Of a stretch of DNA of 15,901 nucleotides, positions 1-6,803 are shown piece after piece; positions within the stretch are counted from its first letter, which is position 1; the number at the start of each line of letters is the position of its first letter. The DNA is from DASVEE01 sp036399695 (GTDB taxonomy: Bacteria > Acidobacteriota > Thermoanaerobaculia > Gp7-AA8): positions 1 through 15,901 of the forward strand of contig DASWMP010000273.1 of NCBI GenBank assembly GCA_036399695.1, in the 5' to 3' direction. The position numbers were made by a program, and so were the translations under genes. The notes beneath the pieces were generated by a model. It was not told the DNA's origin, did not search any database, and saw only the letters and a list, made by a program, of their open reading frames with translations.

Positions 1-14
1 CCCCCCCCCCCCCC
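1..14. repeat. Homopolymer run of 14 C at the window edge
   Basis: The first 14 bases are all C, beginning nine bases beyond the stop codon of the leftward gene that follows. It may be a genuine homopolymer in the gap downstream of that gene, or an assembly or contig-end artefact. Only its presence is visible here. Confidence 0.6.
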
Positions 15-23
15 ACTCCGACA

Positions 24-1118
24 TCAGAGCCACCGCACATCCGGTTTGGCGCCTGGCTCCACGAACGCCGCGACCCGCTCCCCCTCCCGCTCGATCTCTG
101 CCTTGGCGGCTTTGCTCAGCTTTCCGAACGGTTCCAGCGTCAGGGTGGCGGTCTTCTTTTTCACCTCCACCTCCCACACGCCTGCCACGAAGCCGTCCAC
201 CAGGAACGTTGGCAGTACGCGCAGGTTCTTCGACGGGGTGATGCGGGGGCGGTACTGGTCCGCGATGATGCGGGAGCGGTCGGCGTGCGCGAGAAGCAGG
301 TTGTCGTACTCCGGGAGGAAGCGCACCGGCGCGGGGGTGTCTTCGGCGGGGCGCGGCGCGTCCGGCAGGTCGAACAGCTCGCGCCCCTTCTCGTCGCGGA
401 AGACCTCCAGTCTGGGCCGCAGCGGCTCGACGATCTCCCGTCCGCCGGTGAAGCCGGACCACGTCTGAAAGTCCGTCACGCTGGCCGGGCCGAACGCGCC
501 GAAGAAGCGGAGCGCGAGCGCGGCCGGAGAGGCGCTGGCCGCGAGCTTCTTGCCGAGGTGCGTTTCGGCGACCGCGAATGCCGCCGTGCCGTGCCAGCCC
601 CAGGGCATGTCCGCTGACGGCACCTGCAGCAGCGGGAGCTTCATTCGAACGATGAAGCCCATGGCCCGGTCGTTCCAGTCGGGATGGAGGACGGCGAGGT
701 GCTTTCGCAATGCGTCGAACGTCGCGGGAGTCCGGTCGAGGAACGCCCGTGCGTCCGCCAGGAGCCGGTCTTGATCGATGTTGCCGGAGTCCTTCGCGAC
801 GATCGACTCGATGGCGCGGTCGAAGACCGGCTGCAGCGCGGGCCGCTGTTTCAGGTACTCCTTCGCGGAAACGAGGTGCAGCGTGCCGCGCATCATCGTG
901 GCGCGGACGAGCTGGCCCTTCGTCGCGGCCTGCGTCAGTTGTTCGCGATCGAAGTTCTCCAAGCGGGACCAGAGGCCGAGGTAGGGGGGACGGGCGAGCT
1001 GCGCCTGCATGCCTCCGAGCTGCTCGACGGCGGCGACGGCGGTCATGTTCGAGCGTTCCAGGAGGAGCTGGCGGGCGAGGGTGGCGCGGCTGAGAGCGCG
1101 GACGGTCAACGAGCTCAT
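24..1118 (-). CDS. AlkZ-like winged-helix DNA-binding protein (HTH_42 family)
   Basis: This 364-residue protein belongs, by its overall pattern, to the HTH_42 winged-helix family, which contains the DNA glycosylase AlkZ that excises bases to unhook interstrand crosslinks. The N-terminal region has the family pattern LGGMQAQLARPPYLGLW, with Q38-A-Q40 matching the Q-x-Q motif known to be catalytic in AlkZ. The segment RATMMRGTLHLV (near residues 77-88) is also typical. The length fits the family. I chose the ATG at 1116-1118, where the similarity begins; an in-frame ATG at 1152-1154 would add 12 unremarkable residues and run into the divergent promoter region. No signal peptide or membrane segment is seen, so it should be cytoplasmic. 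The family is broad and many members are untested, so glycosylase activity is inferred. It stands alone, divergent from the L,D-transpeptidase-like gene. Confidence 0.85.
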   Translation of the reverse strand: MSSLTVRALSRATLARQLLLERSNMTAVAAVEQLGGMQAQLARPPYLGLWSRLENFDREQLTQAATKGQLVRATMMRGTLHLVSAKEYLKQRPALQPVFDRAIESIVAKDSGNIDQDRLLADARAFLDRTPATFDALRKHLAVLHPDWNDRAMGFIVRMKLPLLQVPSADMPWGWHGTAAFAVAETHLGKKLAASASPAALALRFFGAFGPASVTDFQTWSGFTGGREIVEPLRPRLEVFRDEKGRELFDLPDAPRPAEDTPAPVRFLPEYDNLLLAHADRSRIIADQYRPRITPSKNLRVLPTFLVDGFVAGVWEVEVKKKTATLTLEPFGKLSKAAKAEIEREGERVAAFVEPGAKPDVRWL

Positions 1119-1119
1119 G

Positions 1120-1147
1120 TGAACATCAAGATAACATCTGCTACTAT
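1120..1147 (+). promoter_or_regulatory. Possible promoter of the L,D-transpeptidase-like gene
   Basis: The divergent gap carries an extended -10-like element, TGCTACTAT at 1139-1147 (TG then TACTAT, five of six matches to TATAAT). The best -35 candidate, TGAACA at 1120-1125, is weak, as is usual for extended -10 promoters. A start near 1154 would leave a leader of about 46 nt. Confidence 0.3.
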
Positions 1148-1154
1148 GTTCCAT

Positions 1155-1170
1155 CCGCGATCGGTCGCGG
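1155..1170 (+). other. Small perfect hairpin in the leader of the L,D-transpeptidase-like gene
   Basis: CCGCGA (1155-1160) and TCGCGG (1165-1170) form a 6-bp perfect GC-rich stem around the loop TCGG. It lies about 30 nt before the start codon and could be a leader structure or an operator half-site pair. A chance occurrence in GC-rich DNA cannot be excluded. Confidence 0.35.
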
Positions 1171-1200
1171 CGACTCCAACGTCTCAGGTAGGTTCATCAA

Positions 1201-1890
1201 ATGAAGCGATTCGTCCTCGCCTCCGCTGCTGTGCTGGTGCTTGCTCTTGCTCCTGCCGGGTTCGCTGCCGGTCAGGCGCCCTGCAAATCTGTCTCCGACT
1301 CGAAGCTCATGTCGGCGCTCCTGCGCCAGGCACCGGGGCTCAAGTCCGACGTGCTGCGCCTGGCGCTCGACGCCACCACCTGCGCCGCGCAGCGCGGTCT
1401 GGTGAAGCGGCAGGACGTGCTCACGGTCATCGACTACTCGCTTCCCTCCACGCAGCCCCGCCTCTTCACCTTCGATCTCGCTTCCAAGCGCCTGCTCTTC
1501 CGCGAGCTCGTGGCGCATGGCAAGAACAGCGGTGAGGTCAACACGACCCGCTTCTCGAACGCCTCCGGCAGCCTCGCCACCAGCATCGGCCTGTTCGTCA
1601 CGGCCGATCCCTACTTCGGCAGCAACGGTTACTCGCTCCGCCTCCGCGGGCTCGAGGAAGGCTTCAACGACATGGCCTGGGACCGCGCCATCGTGATGCA
1701 CGGCGCCACCTACGTCAGCCGCGCGGCCATCTCCGCGCTCGGCCGCCTCGGCCGGAGCTGGGGCTGCCCCGCCGTCCGGAAAGAGATCGCCAAGAAGATG
1801 ATCGACACGCTGCGCGGCGGCTCGCCGGTTTTCGCTTACTACCCGGAGCAGGAGTACCTGAAGAAGTCGCAGTTCGTCGCTTCCCGCTGA
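1201..1890 (+). CDS. Secreted murein L,D-transpeptidase-like protein (YkuD_2 type)
   Basis: This 229-residue protein resembles the YkuD_2 family of L,D-transpeptidase-like proteins, which have the catalytic fold that crosslinks or modifies peptidoglycan in the cell envelope. Residues 1-23 form a signal peptide (MKRF, a hydrophobic stretch, then AGFAA). The catalytic signature is intact: H167 in VMHGATYVS, then S186-x-G-C189 in GRSWGCPAV, with C189 the expected nucleophile. The start ATG follows an AGGTAGG Shine-Dalgarno-like sequence (1186-1192) at 8 nt. It is divergent from the AlkZ-like gene and 31 nt upstream of the cytochrome c gene, with which it may share a transcript although the functions look unrelated. 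The family assignment is firm. The physiological role (crosslinking, lipoprotein attachment or other) is not visible. Confidence 0.88.
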   Translation: MKRFVLASAAVLVLALAPAGFAAGQAPCKSVSDSKLMSALLRQAPGLKSDVLRLALDATTCAAQRGLVKRQDVLTVIDYSLPSTQPRLFTFDLASKRLLFRELVAHGKNSGEVNTTRFSNASGSLATSIGLFVTADPYFGSNGYSLRLRGLEEGFNDMAWDRAIVMHGATYVSRAAISALGRLGRSWGCPAVRKEIAKKMIDTLRGGSPVFAYYPEQEYLKKSQFVASR

Positions 1891-1921
1891 CGCAGCACGG
1901 GACGTGCATTCGACGGTCGTC

Positions 1922-2419
1922 ATGAAAAAGACGGCGATCGTCACGCTCATCCTGACGCTCGGCTGCACGTCGATGCAGCAGCGACCCTCGCAGGCCCGGA
2001 ATTCAGGCCCCTCGGAATTCAAGAACCTGAAGATCCTGCCGCGCAACATCTCGCGCGACGAGCTGACCGCGATCATGCGCAACTTCAGCCGCTCGCTCGG
2101 CGTGCAGTGCAATCACTGCCACATCGTGACGGCGACGACGCCGAAGACGCAGTTCGACTTCCCGTCGGACGCCAAGGAAGAGAAGCGCGTCGCCCGGGTC
2201 ATGATGCTCATGACCAACGAGATCAACACCTCCTGGATGGAGCAGGTCGAGGCAGCCGAAGGGGAGGACGCCTCGCACCGCGAGAGTGAAGAGCAGAGCG
2301 CGACCGCCGCACCGGCGATGCCGCGCGTGGCCTGCTGGACCTGCCACCGCGGCAAGCCGGAGCCGGAGATGCCGCCCCCGCCGCCCGCGGCCGCACCGGC
2401 GCCGAAGCCGGCTACATAA
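1922..2419 (+). CDS. Diheme c-type cytochrome of the photosynthetic reaction-centre cytochrome type
   Basis: This 165-residue exported protein has two heme-binding sites, C63-N-H-C66-H67 and C138-W-T-C141-H142. A Met on the helix before the first site (M52 in IMRNFSRSLGVQC) and the MMLMTNEIN segment before the second match the axial-ligand layout of reaction-centre cytochrome c subunits. Such small relatives occur in non-phototrophic bacteria, where they presumably carry electrons in the periplasm. The N-terminus has a short signal with LTLGC ending at C15, a loose lipobox, so it may be a lipoprotein. The last 20 residues are rich in Pro and Ala. I chose ATG 1922 (MKKT) over the in-frame GTG at 1904 because the signal peptide starts there; no strong Shine-Dalgarno is present. 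No reaction-centre or photosynthesis gene is nearby, so photosynthesis is not implied. Confidence 0.85.
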   Translation: MKKTAIVTLILTLGCTSMQQRPSQARNSGPSEFKNLKILPRNISRDELTAIMRNFSRSLGVQCNHCHIVTATTPKTQFDFPSDAKEEKRVARVMMLMTNEINTSWMEQVEAAEGEDASHRESEEQSATAAPAMPRVACWTCHRGKPEPEMPPPPPAAAPAPKPAT

Positions 2420-2430
2420 TCTTGGAGTGC

Positions 2431-2446
2431 GGTGGCGAATGCCACC
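2431..2446. repeat. Small perfect hairpin in the convergent gap
   Basis: GGTGGC (2431-2436) and GCCACC (2441-2446) pair perfectly around GAAT. The hairpin lies immediately before the larger nested palindrome at 2448-2516, 11 nt past the cytochrome stop codon. There is no T-run, so it is at best part of a structured terminator region. Confidence 0.55.
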
Positions 2447-2447
2447 G

Positions 2448-2516
2448 CCGGACAGACAAGAGTGTCTGTCCCACATTTCCGAACCGTATGTGGGACAGAC
2501 ACTCCTGTCTGTCCGG
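2448..2516. repeat. Nested palindromic intergenic repeat (GGACAGAC family)
   Basis: Two 29-nt arms, 2448-2476 and 2488-2516, are reverse complements with one mismatch and an 11-nt spacer. Each arm is itself a hairpin: GGACAGAC pairs with GTCTGTCC around a 6-nt loop (AAGAGT on the left, ACTCCT on the right). The element could fold as one long stem or two side-by-side hairpins. It fills the gap between the convergent cytochrome and beta-propeller genes and could end transcription from both sides, though it has no clear U-tract. The arrangement resembles REP/BIME-type dispersed repeats; copy number in the genome cannot be judged from one window. Confidence 0.8.
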
Positions 2517-2533
2517 TTTCCGAGATGGCTCCG

Positions 2534-4738
2534 CTACTTGCGCACGGCTCGCCGCCGGCCCGGTTCCGCGGGCGCCTGCTGCGCTTTCCAGAACCGGAGC
2601 GCTACCCTCAGCGCCTCCGGGGAGCTCTGCGGTGCGGCGCGGCCGAGTTGATCGCGGGTGTTCACGCCGTGGCACGAGCCGCAGACGCGCACCTCTCCGG
2701 GCTGAAAGGTCAGCCAGTAGCGCTCGCGCACCACAGCCGTTCCGGCGCCGTCGGTGGTCTGCCAGCTCAGCGCCCGCTGTGCGGGGACGAACGCCGCCAT
2801 CGAGCCGTCGGCCTCGATCTTCACGCTCGACTGCGGACCGGTCGTGGCCGGATTCGTCACGTCGTGCATCAGCCGGGCGAGGACGCGCCGTCCCGCGCGG
2901 GGTGAATCGGCGCCGCCGATGCCGCGAAGCTGATCCGCCTGGAAGAGCTGCATGTGGGCGATGTCGTAGGCCTTGCCGCTCGCGGTCGTGGAGCTGGCGT
3001 TGCCGCCGGCCACGCGCAGGTTGTACGGTTGCTGGCGGTCGGCAATGTCGCGCGACGTCACGTCGCGGCTGACGATGAGAGCCAGGTTCCGCGTGGCCAG
3101 GTCGCGCCGGAAGGTGATCGGATCGACGCCTTCCTCGCGGAAGACTTTCGCCTCCGGCTCTTCGAGCGGCGTCGTGCGCGGGACGGGCTTCGGCCGCGCG
3201 CGCACTTCGACGGCGTGCAGCTCCCACAGCTCGCCGGACCAGGTCACCAGGACGTCGGGATCCCAGTACGAGACAGTGGCGGTCAGCCCCGGCGTCAGCG
3301 GCTCGGCGGCGACGAACGCGCCGTTCCGCGGGACGAGCTCTTTGATGCGGAAGGCGTAGCGCGACTTCGGATTGGCGCGCGTGCCGTCGTTGCGGTCGGG
3401 ACGCACTTCGCTGGTGTGGGACGCGAGCAGCATCCCGTTCGCCAGCGGCAGCGGATCGCGGTAGTGGCCGGAGTGATCGGCCGGCGGCGTGCCGCTCTCG
3501 ATGAACTGGCGGGTCGAGCGGGCGGTCACGAACGTGACGTCCATCTGATCGGCGGGCCGGGTCGGCTCGCCGAGGATGGTGATGATCTGGCCCGAAGCGT
3601 GGGTGTAGAACTCCGGCGCCTCGGTGCCGAAGTAACGGCCGGGACGCGTCGGGTCTTCGCGGATCTGGAACATGCTCAGGACGTCGTTCTGATTGGCGCG
3701 GCCGCTGGTCTCGTCGATGAACTCCACGAGCGCGGCGTCGTCGGTCAGCGAGCGGTCGAAGTAGCTGTGCAGCTCGTGGCGGCCGACGTGGTTCAGCGTC
3801 TCCTCGGCTGTGCCGTCTTCGTTGATCTCCCACGGGAAGAAGTGGTTGATGTTGTTGCCCGCGAGGTTCGTCCCCTTGAGGAGATCGGTGCGGCTGCTGC
3901 GCGGTTCGGGGAAGATCTCGACGCGCTGGTTCAGCCGCGTGGCGGAGGCGCTTTCATCCGAGTAGTCGAAGGTGCCGTAGGTGTCGATCTCGGTGGTGTC
4001 GGTGTCGGCCTGCTGGTCGCGCTGCAGGTGATCCCAGCGGGTGAAGATGACCCGGCCGAAGCTGTCGACGAACGGCGTGAAGGCGCCGGACGGGGTGTGG
4101 TTCAGGAGGCGCAGGTTGCCCGTGTTCGGGTCAAGGCTCCAGATGCCGGTGACGGTGGGGGCTTCCTCGTATTCGTCGAGCTGCGGGTAGAGATGGCGCG
4201 CGCCATTGCGGGGGCGATCCGTGGTGAAGAGGATGCGCTCGTCCGTGCCGTAGCAGGGGCTGATGTTGTTGAAGCGCTCCGGCTGGTTCGGGATCTTGCG
4301 GATGGCCGGCGTTTCGTCTTTGCCGAGGCCCGTGACCTCGTAGAGCTGCCAGTAATACTCCCCCTGCTCGTACTGCCGCGTCGGCGCGCCGATGACCATG
4401 CTGAACAGCGCCTTCGTCCCGCTCCAGTGCACCGACGGCTCCCGCACCGCGATGGCATTCGCCCCCTGCATCCCCTCGGTGCCGAATCCGGCCATGCGCG
4501 TCAGGTTTTTGAGCGAGCCGTCCGGATAGCGGATCCAGAGGTCCCCGCCGCGTGGCGCGGCATCGATCTGCGCGTCATGGTTGCCGAAGGTGGAGGCGAC
4601 GGTCGTGAAATCGGACGGCGTCGGCACCTGCGTCACGAAGAGAATCGGATTGGCGACCGCGATCGCCTCGGGCCGCGGCGCGGACGCGCCCAGGGCAAAG
4701 ATGCTGATCGCGGCGAGCGCGAGTACTTGCTTCTTCAT
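2534..4738 (-). CDS. Secreted beta-propeller protein related to hydrazine synthase alpha subunit, with C-terminal CxxCH
   Basis: This 734-residue exported protein has a signal peptide at about residues 1-20 (MKKQVLALAAISIFALGASA). Propeller-like WD/PD40-type segments follow: ILFVTQVPTPSDF, GGDLWIRYPDGSLKNLT, ERILFTTDRP and GRVIFTRWDHLQRDQ. Near the C-terminus a single heme-type motif, C686-G-S-C689-H690, is followed by GVNTRDQLG and a short Arg-rich tail. From memory, this layout matches the family annotated as hydrazine synthase alpha subunit-like, which is widespread outside anammox bacteria and usually of unknown function. Anammox activity is not implied, because the beta/gamma partners are absent. 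The start ATG has no Shine-Dalgarno. It stands as a single leftward gene, convergent with the diheme cytochrome and separated from it by the nested palindrome. The heme motif and the neighbouring cytochrome suggest a periplasmic redox role, but this is inference. Confidence 0.75.
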   Translation of the reverse strand: MKKQVLALAAISIFALGASAPRPEAIAVANPILFVTQVPTPSDFTTVASTFGNHDAQIDAAPRGGDLWIRYPDGSLKNLTRMAGFGTEGMQGANAIAVREPSVHWSGTKALFSMVIGAPTRQYEQGEYYWQLYEVTGLGKDETPAIRKIPNQPERFNNISPCYGTDERILFTTDRPRNGARHLYPQLDEYEEAPTVTGIWSLDPNTGNLRLLNHTPSGAFTPFVDSFGRVIFTRWDHLQRDQQADTDTTEIDTYGTFDYSDESASATRLNQRVEIFPEPRSSRTDLLKGTNLAGNNINHFFPWEINEDGTAEETLNHVGRHELHSYFDRSLTDDAALVEFIDETSGRANQNDVLSMFQIREDPTRPGRYFGTEAPEFYTHASGQIITILGEPTRPADQMDVTFVTARSTRQFIESGTPPADHSGHYRDPLPLANGMLLASHTSEVRPDRNDGTRANPKSRYAFRIKELVPRNGAFVAAEPLTPGLTATVSYWDPDVLVTWSGELWELHAVEVRARPKPVPRTTPLEEPEAKVFREEGVDPITFRRDLATRNLALIVSRDVTSRDIADRQQPYNLRVAGGNASSTTASGKAYDIAHMQLFQADQLRGIGGADSPRAGRRVLARLMHDVTNPATTGPQSSVKIEADGSMAAFVPAQRALSWQTTDGAGTAVVRERYWLTFQPGEVRVCGSCHGVNTRDQLGRAAPQSSPEALRVALRFWKAQQAPAEPGRRRAVRK

Positions 4739-4751
4739 GGTGAGCGGTCAG

Positions 4752-4757
4752 ATTACA
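4752..4757 (-). promoter_or_regulatory. Possible -10 element of the beta-propeller gene
   Basis: On the minus strand TGTAAT (five of six to TATAAT) ends 13 nt before the start codon. The -35 region is unconvincing. If real, the transcript would have a leader of only a few bases, which would agree with the missing Shine-Dalgarno sequence. The rest of the 4758-4922 gap shows nothing I can name. Confidence 0.22.
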
Positions 4758-4922
4758 CCTGCCGCGATCCCGGAAAAGTGCATCGATCACTCGAAAATCG
4801 GTGTCGCGCGTCGGCGTGGAGTGCCGCGAAGGCGCCCGCCGAGGCGAGCTGTCGACGCTAGCGCGAGGAGCGGACGGCAGCTCCCGGCGATCCATGGCAT
4901 GTCCCGGTTCGCCCGCTGCGGC

Positions 4923-4956
4923 AAAAACAAAAGGGCCGGCTCTTGCGAGCCGGCCC
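4923..4956 (-). terminator. Rho-independent terminator of the ABC transporter operon
   Basis: Read on the minus strand, a perfect 10-bp GC-rich stem (4947-4956 pairing with 4933-4942, loop 4943-4946) is followed directly by TTTTGTTTTT (4932 down to 4923). It lies 28 nt after the stop codon of the secreted protein at 4984-5952. This is a textbook intrinsic terminator and marks the operon end. Confidence 0.92.
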
Positions 4957-4983
4957 CGGGGGAAACGCTGAGGAGCGGGGTGC

Positions 4984-5952
4984 TTACTTCACGGCGGCGC
5001 GCTTCTTGGTCATCACGTCGCGGATGGTGCTGGCCGGGACGGAGCCGTTGATCGTGACCGACGTGTCCGTGCGGTTGATCTCGAAGCGGCGGAGCAGGGA
5101 GACCATCTCCGGGGCTTTGTCCTTCACGGCGAGGCGCATGGCCGAGAGGGCGCCGCGGAGGGTGTCTTCGAGGAGCTCGAGGGTCTCGCCGTCGTTGGCG
5201 AGGCCGAAGGCGCCGAGCTTGACGGCGTCGCCGGTGTCGGTGGCCCAGAGGCCCATCGTCGTCACGTTGCGGATGGCGGCGTTGAGGGCGTCGCCCCCCT
5301 GCTTGCTCTGCGGGACGCGGGCACCGGCGAGGCGCTGCGCGCGGGTGACGTCGACGAGAGCCCAGGCGGTGGCGCCGGCGTCGATGCGGCGAAGGTCCGT
5401 GGCGAGGGCGCCGGCGCTGCGGAAGGCGGTGCCGCCGTTCGCGTACGCCGTGAGGGCCGCGGCGACGGCGCGCTCGTTACCCATGACGGCGAGCTTCGAA
5501 TCCGGGAAGGCAACGGCGCCGCGCTGATCGCTGTCGTGCTTGTCGTCATCCGGCAGCAGGTAGTAGCCGGCCTTGCGGACGGCGCCGCGGCCGACGAGAG
5601 CCGAGGTCAGGCGCTCGACGTTGTAGCGGCCTTCGGCGGCCACGAGGACGTCAGCTTCCTTGCCGAGGTTCGTCAGCGGGGCGGTCGCGACGACGAGGAC
5701 GTCGATGTCCTTCTTGGGATCGAGACCTGCCTCCGCGAGGAACATGGCGGCGTCACCGTTGCCCCCCATCTTGTCCGCCTGCTCGAAGAGCATGCCGGAC
5801 AGCGGGCTGCTGCGCATGTCACTGACCTTGACCATGCCGACTGTGACGGCATTGGCCGGCACGAGGGAGAGAGCGTCCGTCTTGGCGAACGCGGGAAAAG
5901 CAGCGGTGAGGACCACCGCGGCGAGAGCGAGAGATTTAGCGAAGCGAGTCAT
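4984..5952 (-). CDS. Secreted protein of unknown function, last gene of the ABC operon
   Basis: This 322-residue protein has a clear signal peptide (residues 1-23, ending PAFA) and no later membrane segment, so it is probably periplasmic. The opening of the mature part, DALSLVPANAVTVGMVKVSDMRSSPLSGML, recalls the start of DUF3352-type proteins, but I am not certain of that relationship. I see no catalytic motif. The start at 5950-5952 is set by the signal peptide and by an AAAGGAG sequence (5964-5970) 11 nt upstream, which lies inside the end of the permease gene. Only five bases separate the permease stop from this start, so translation is probably coupled. Its place downstream of an ATPase/permease pair and before a strong terminator suggests a substrate-binding, accessory or exported partner of that transporter; this is inference from context. 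Confidence 0.8.
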   Translation of the reverse strand: MTRFAKSLALAAVVLTAAFPAFAKTDALSLVPANAVTVGMVKVSDMRSSPLSGMLFEQADKMGGNGDAAMFLAEAGLDPKKDIDVLVVATAPLTNLGKEADVLVAAEGRYNVERLTSALVGRGAVRKAGYYLLPDDDKHDSDQRGAVAFPDSKLAVMGNERAVAAALTAYANGGTAFRSAGALATDLRRIDAGATAWALVDVTRAQRLAGARVPQSKQGGDALNAAIRNVTTMGLWATDTGDAVKLGAFGLANDGETLELLEDTLRGALSAMRLAVKDKAPEMVSLLRRFEINRTDTSVTINGSVPASTIRDVMTKKRAAVK

Positions 5953-5957
5953 GATGA

Positions 5958-6803
5958 TCAAAACTCCTTTCTGGTAAAAAGCCATGATGCAAGAACGAGG
6001 CTGAGAATGCCAAACGCGGCGGTGGTGAGATACGAGTAAACGGTGACCTGGATCGGGCCGTTCTGCTCCCGCTCCATGACGAAGGTCATGACGGCCATGA
6101 AGAGCTCGGTGCTCTTCGGCACGACCCAGTACATCGAGTCGATCAGCCACGCCTGCCACTCCTTCGACACCATGGCCGCGTACTGTTCGTGCGCTGCCAG
6201 CATGAAGCCGAAGAAGAAGATGGCGTAGCTCGTCATGATCGAGACAGCCGTCGAGGACGTCACGACCCCGACGAGGAAAGCGAACGCGAGCAGCACGGCG
6301 ACCACGAAGAAGATGATGGCGCCGGCTACGAGGAAGCGGGGGTGGGCGACGCTGGTCTTCCACCAGACGATCAGCCACATCGAGCCCATCAGATAAACGA
6401 TGTTCGAGCCCGCCAGGATCAGTCCGGCCACGTAGCGCGACAGCAGCAACTGCACGCGCCCGACCGGACGGGAGAGATAGAGGTCGATCGTCCCCCGCTC
6501 CTGCATGCGAGGCACGAGGTGGGCGGTGGCGAAGATCGCCAGGAAGGTGCAGATCAGGTACAGGAAGCCGGAGAAACCGCCTTCGAAACCGACGACGATC
6601 TTCTCGATCGACATGCCGCTGTCGACGGTCACTTCCTTGCCGAAGAGCTTCGCCCCGGCCAGCGCGCCGTTGACGATGTCGAGGTTCACGGCGAACGAGA
6701 AGATGATGATGAAGATGGTGGAGAGGAAGAAGTAGGCGAGGAGCGTCCAGCGCGCGGCGGCTTCGCGCATGACGTCTTCGATGTTGGCCCAGAGGACTTT
6801 CAT
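5958..6803 (-). CDS. ABC-2 type transporter permease
   Basis: This 281-residue integral membrane protein has about six hydrophobic segments: near residues 19-42 (LLAYFFLSTIFIIIFSFAV), 74-96, 120-145, a long stretch at about 158-205 that holds two, and a C-terminal one ending WLFTRKEF. It is the ABC-2 type permease of the transporter whose ATPase gene overlaps it by 4 nt (ATGA). The charged loop with ERGTIDLYLSRPVGR before the third segment is typical of bacterial ABC-2 permeases. The substrate cannot be read from sequence; related systems export drugs, lipids or antibiotics, or act in gliding and membrane maintenance. The stop codon lies five bases before the start of the secreted-protein gene. 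Confidence 0.88.
   Translation of the reverse strand: MKVLWANIEDVMREAAARWTLLAYFFLSTIFIIIFSFAVNLDIVNGALAGAKLFGKEVTVDSGMSIEKIVVGFEGGFSGFLYLICTFLAIFATAHLVPRMQERGTIDLYLSRPVGRVQLLLSRYVAGLILAGSNIVYLMGSMWLIVWWKTSVAHPRFLVAGAIIFFVVAVLLAFAFLVGVVTSSTAVSIMTSYAIFFFGFMLAAHEQYAAMVSKEWQAWLIDSMYWVVPKSTELFMAVMTFVMEREQNGPIQVTVYSYLTTAAFGILSLVLASWLFTRKEF
5964..5970 (-). promoter_or_regulatory. Shine-Dalgarno sequence that fixes the start of the secreted protein
   Basis: AAAGGAG on the minus strand lies 11 nt before the ATG at 5952, within the last codons of the permease. The spacing is slightly long, but no other start with a signal peptide fits. Confidence 0.65.

Noticed and set aside
1922..2419. Evidence of photosynthesis
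   Set aside because: Only the cytochrome family resembles reaction-centre subunits; no reaction-centre or pigment gene is present.
2412..3833. A 473-codon minus-strand frame ending in the nested palindrome
   Set aside because: It overlaps the beta-propeller gene in another frame, is extremely Arg-rich, and its last residues are translated palindromic repeat.
2534..4738. An anammox hydrazine synthase
   Set aside because: Only an alpha-subunit-like propeller with a single CxxCH is present; the beta and gamma subunits and hydrazine dehydrogenase are absent.
2954..4861. A 635-codon open frame on the plus strand
   Set aside because: It is antisense to the beta-propeller gene, which has a signal peptide, propeller motifs and CxxCH. 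The antisense product is a low-complexity Val/Arg/Gly-rich shadow typical of GC-rich DNA.
5953..6378. An upstream extension of the secreted protein through the permease gene
   Set aside because: The extension is an out-of-frame reading of the permease; the signal peptide and Shine-Dalgarno fix the start at 5952.
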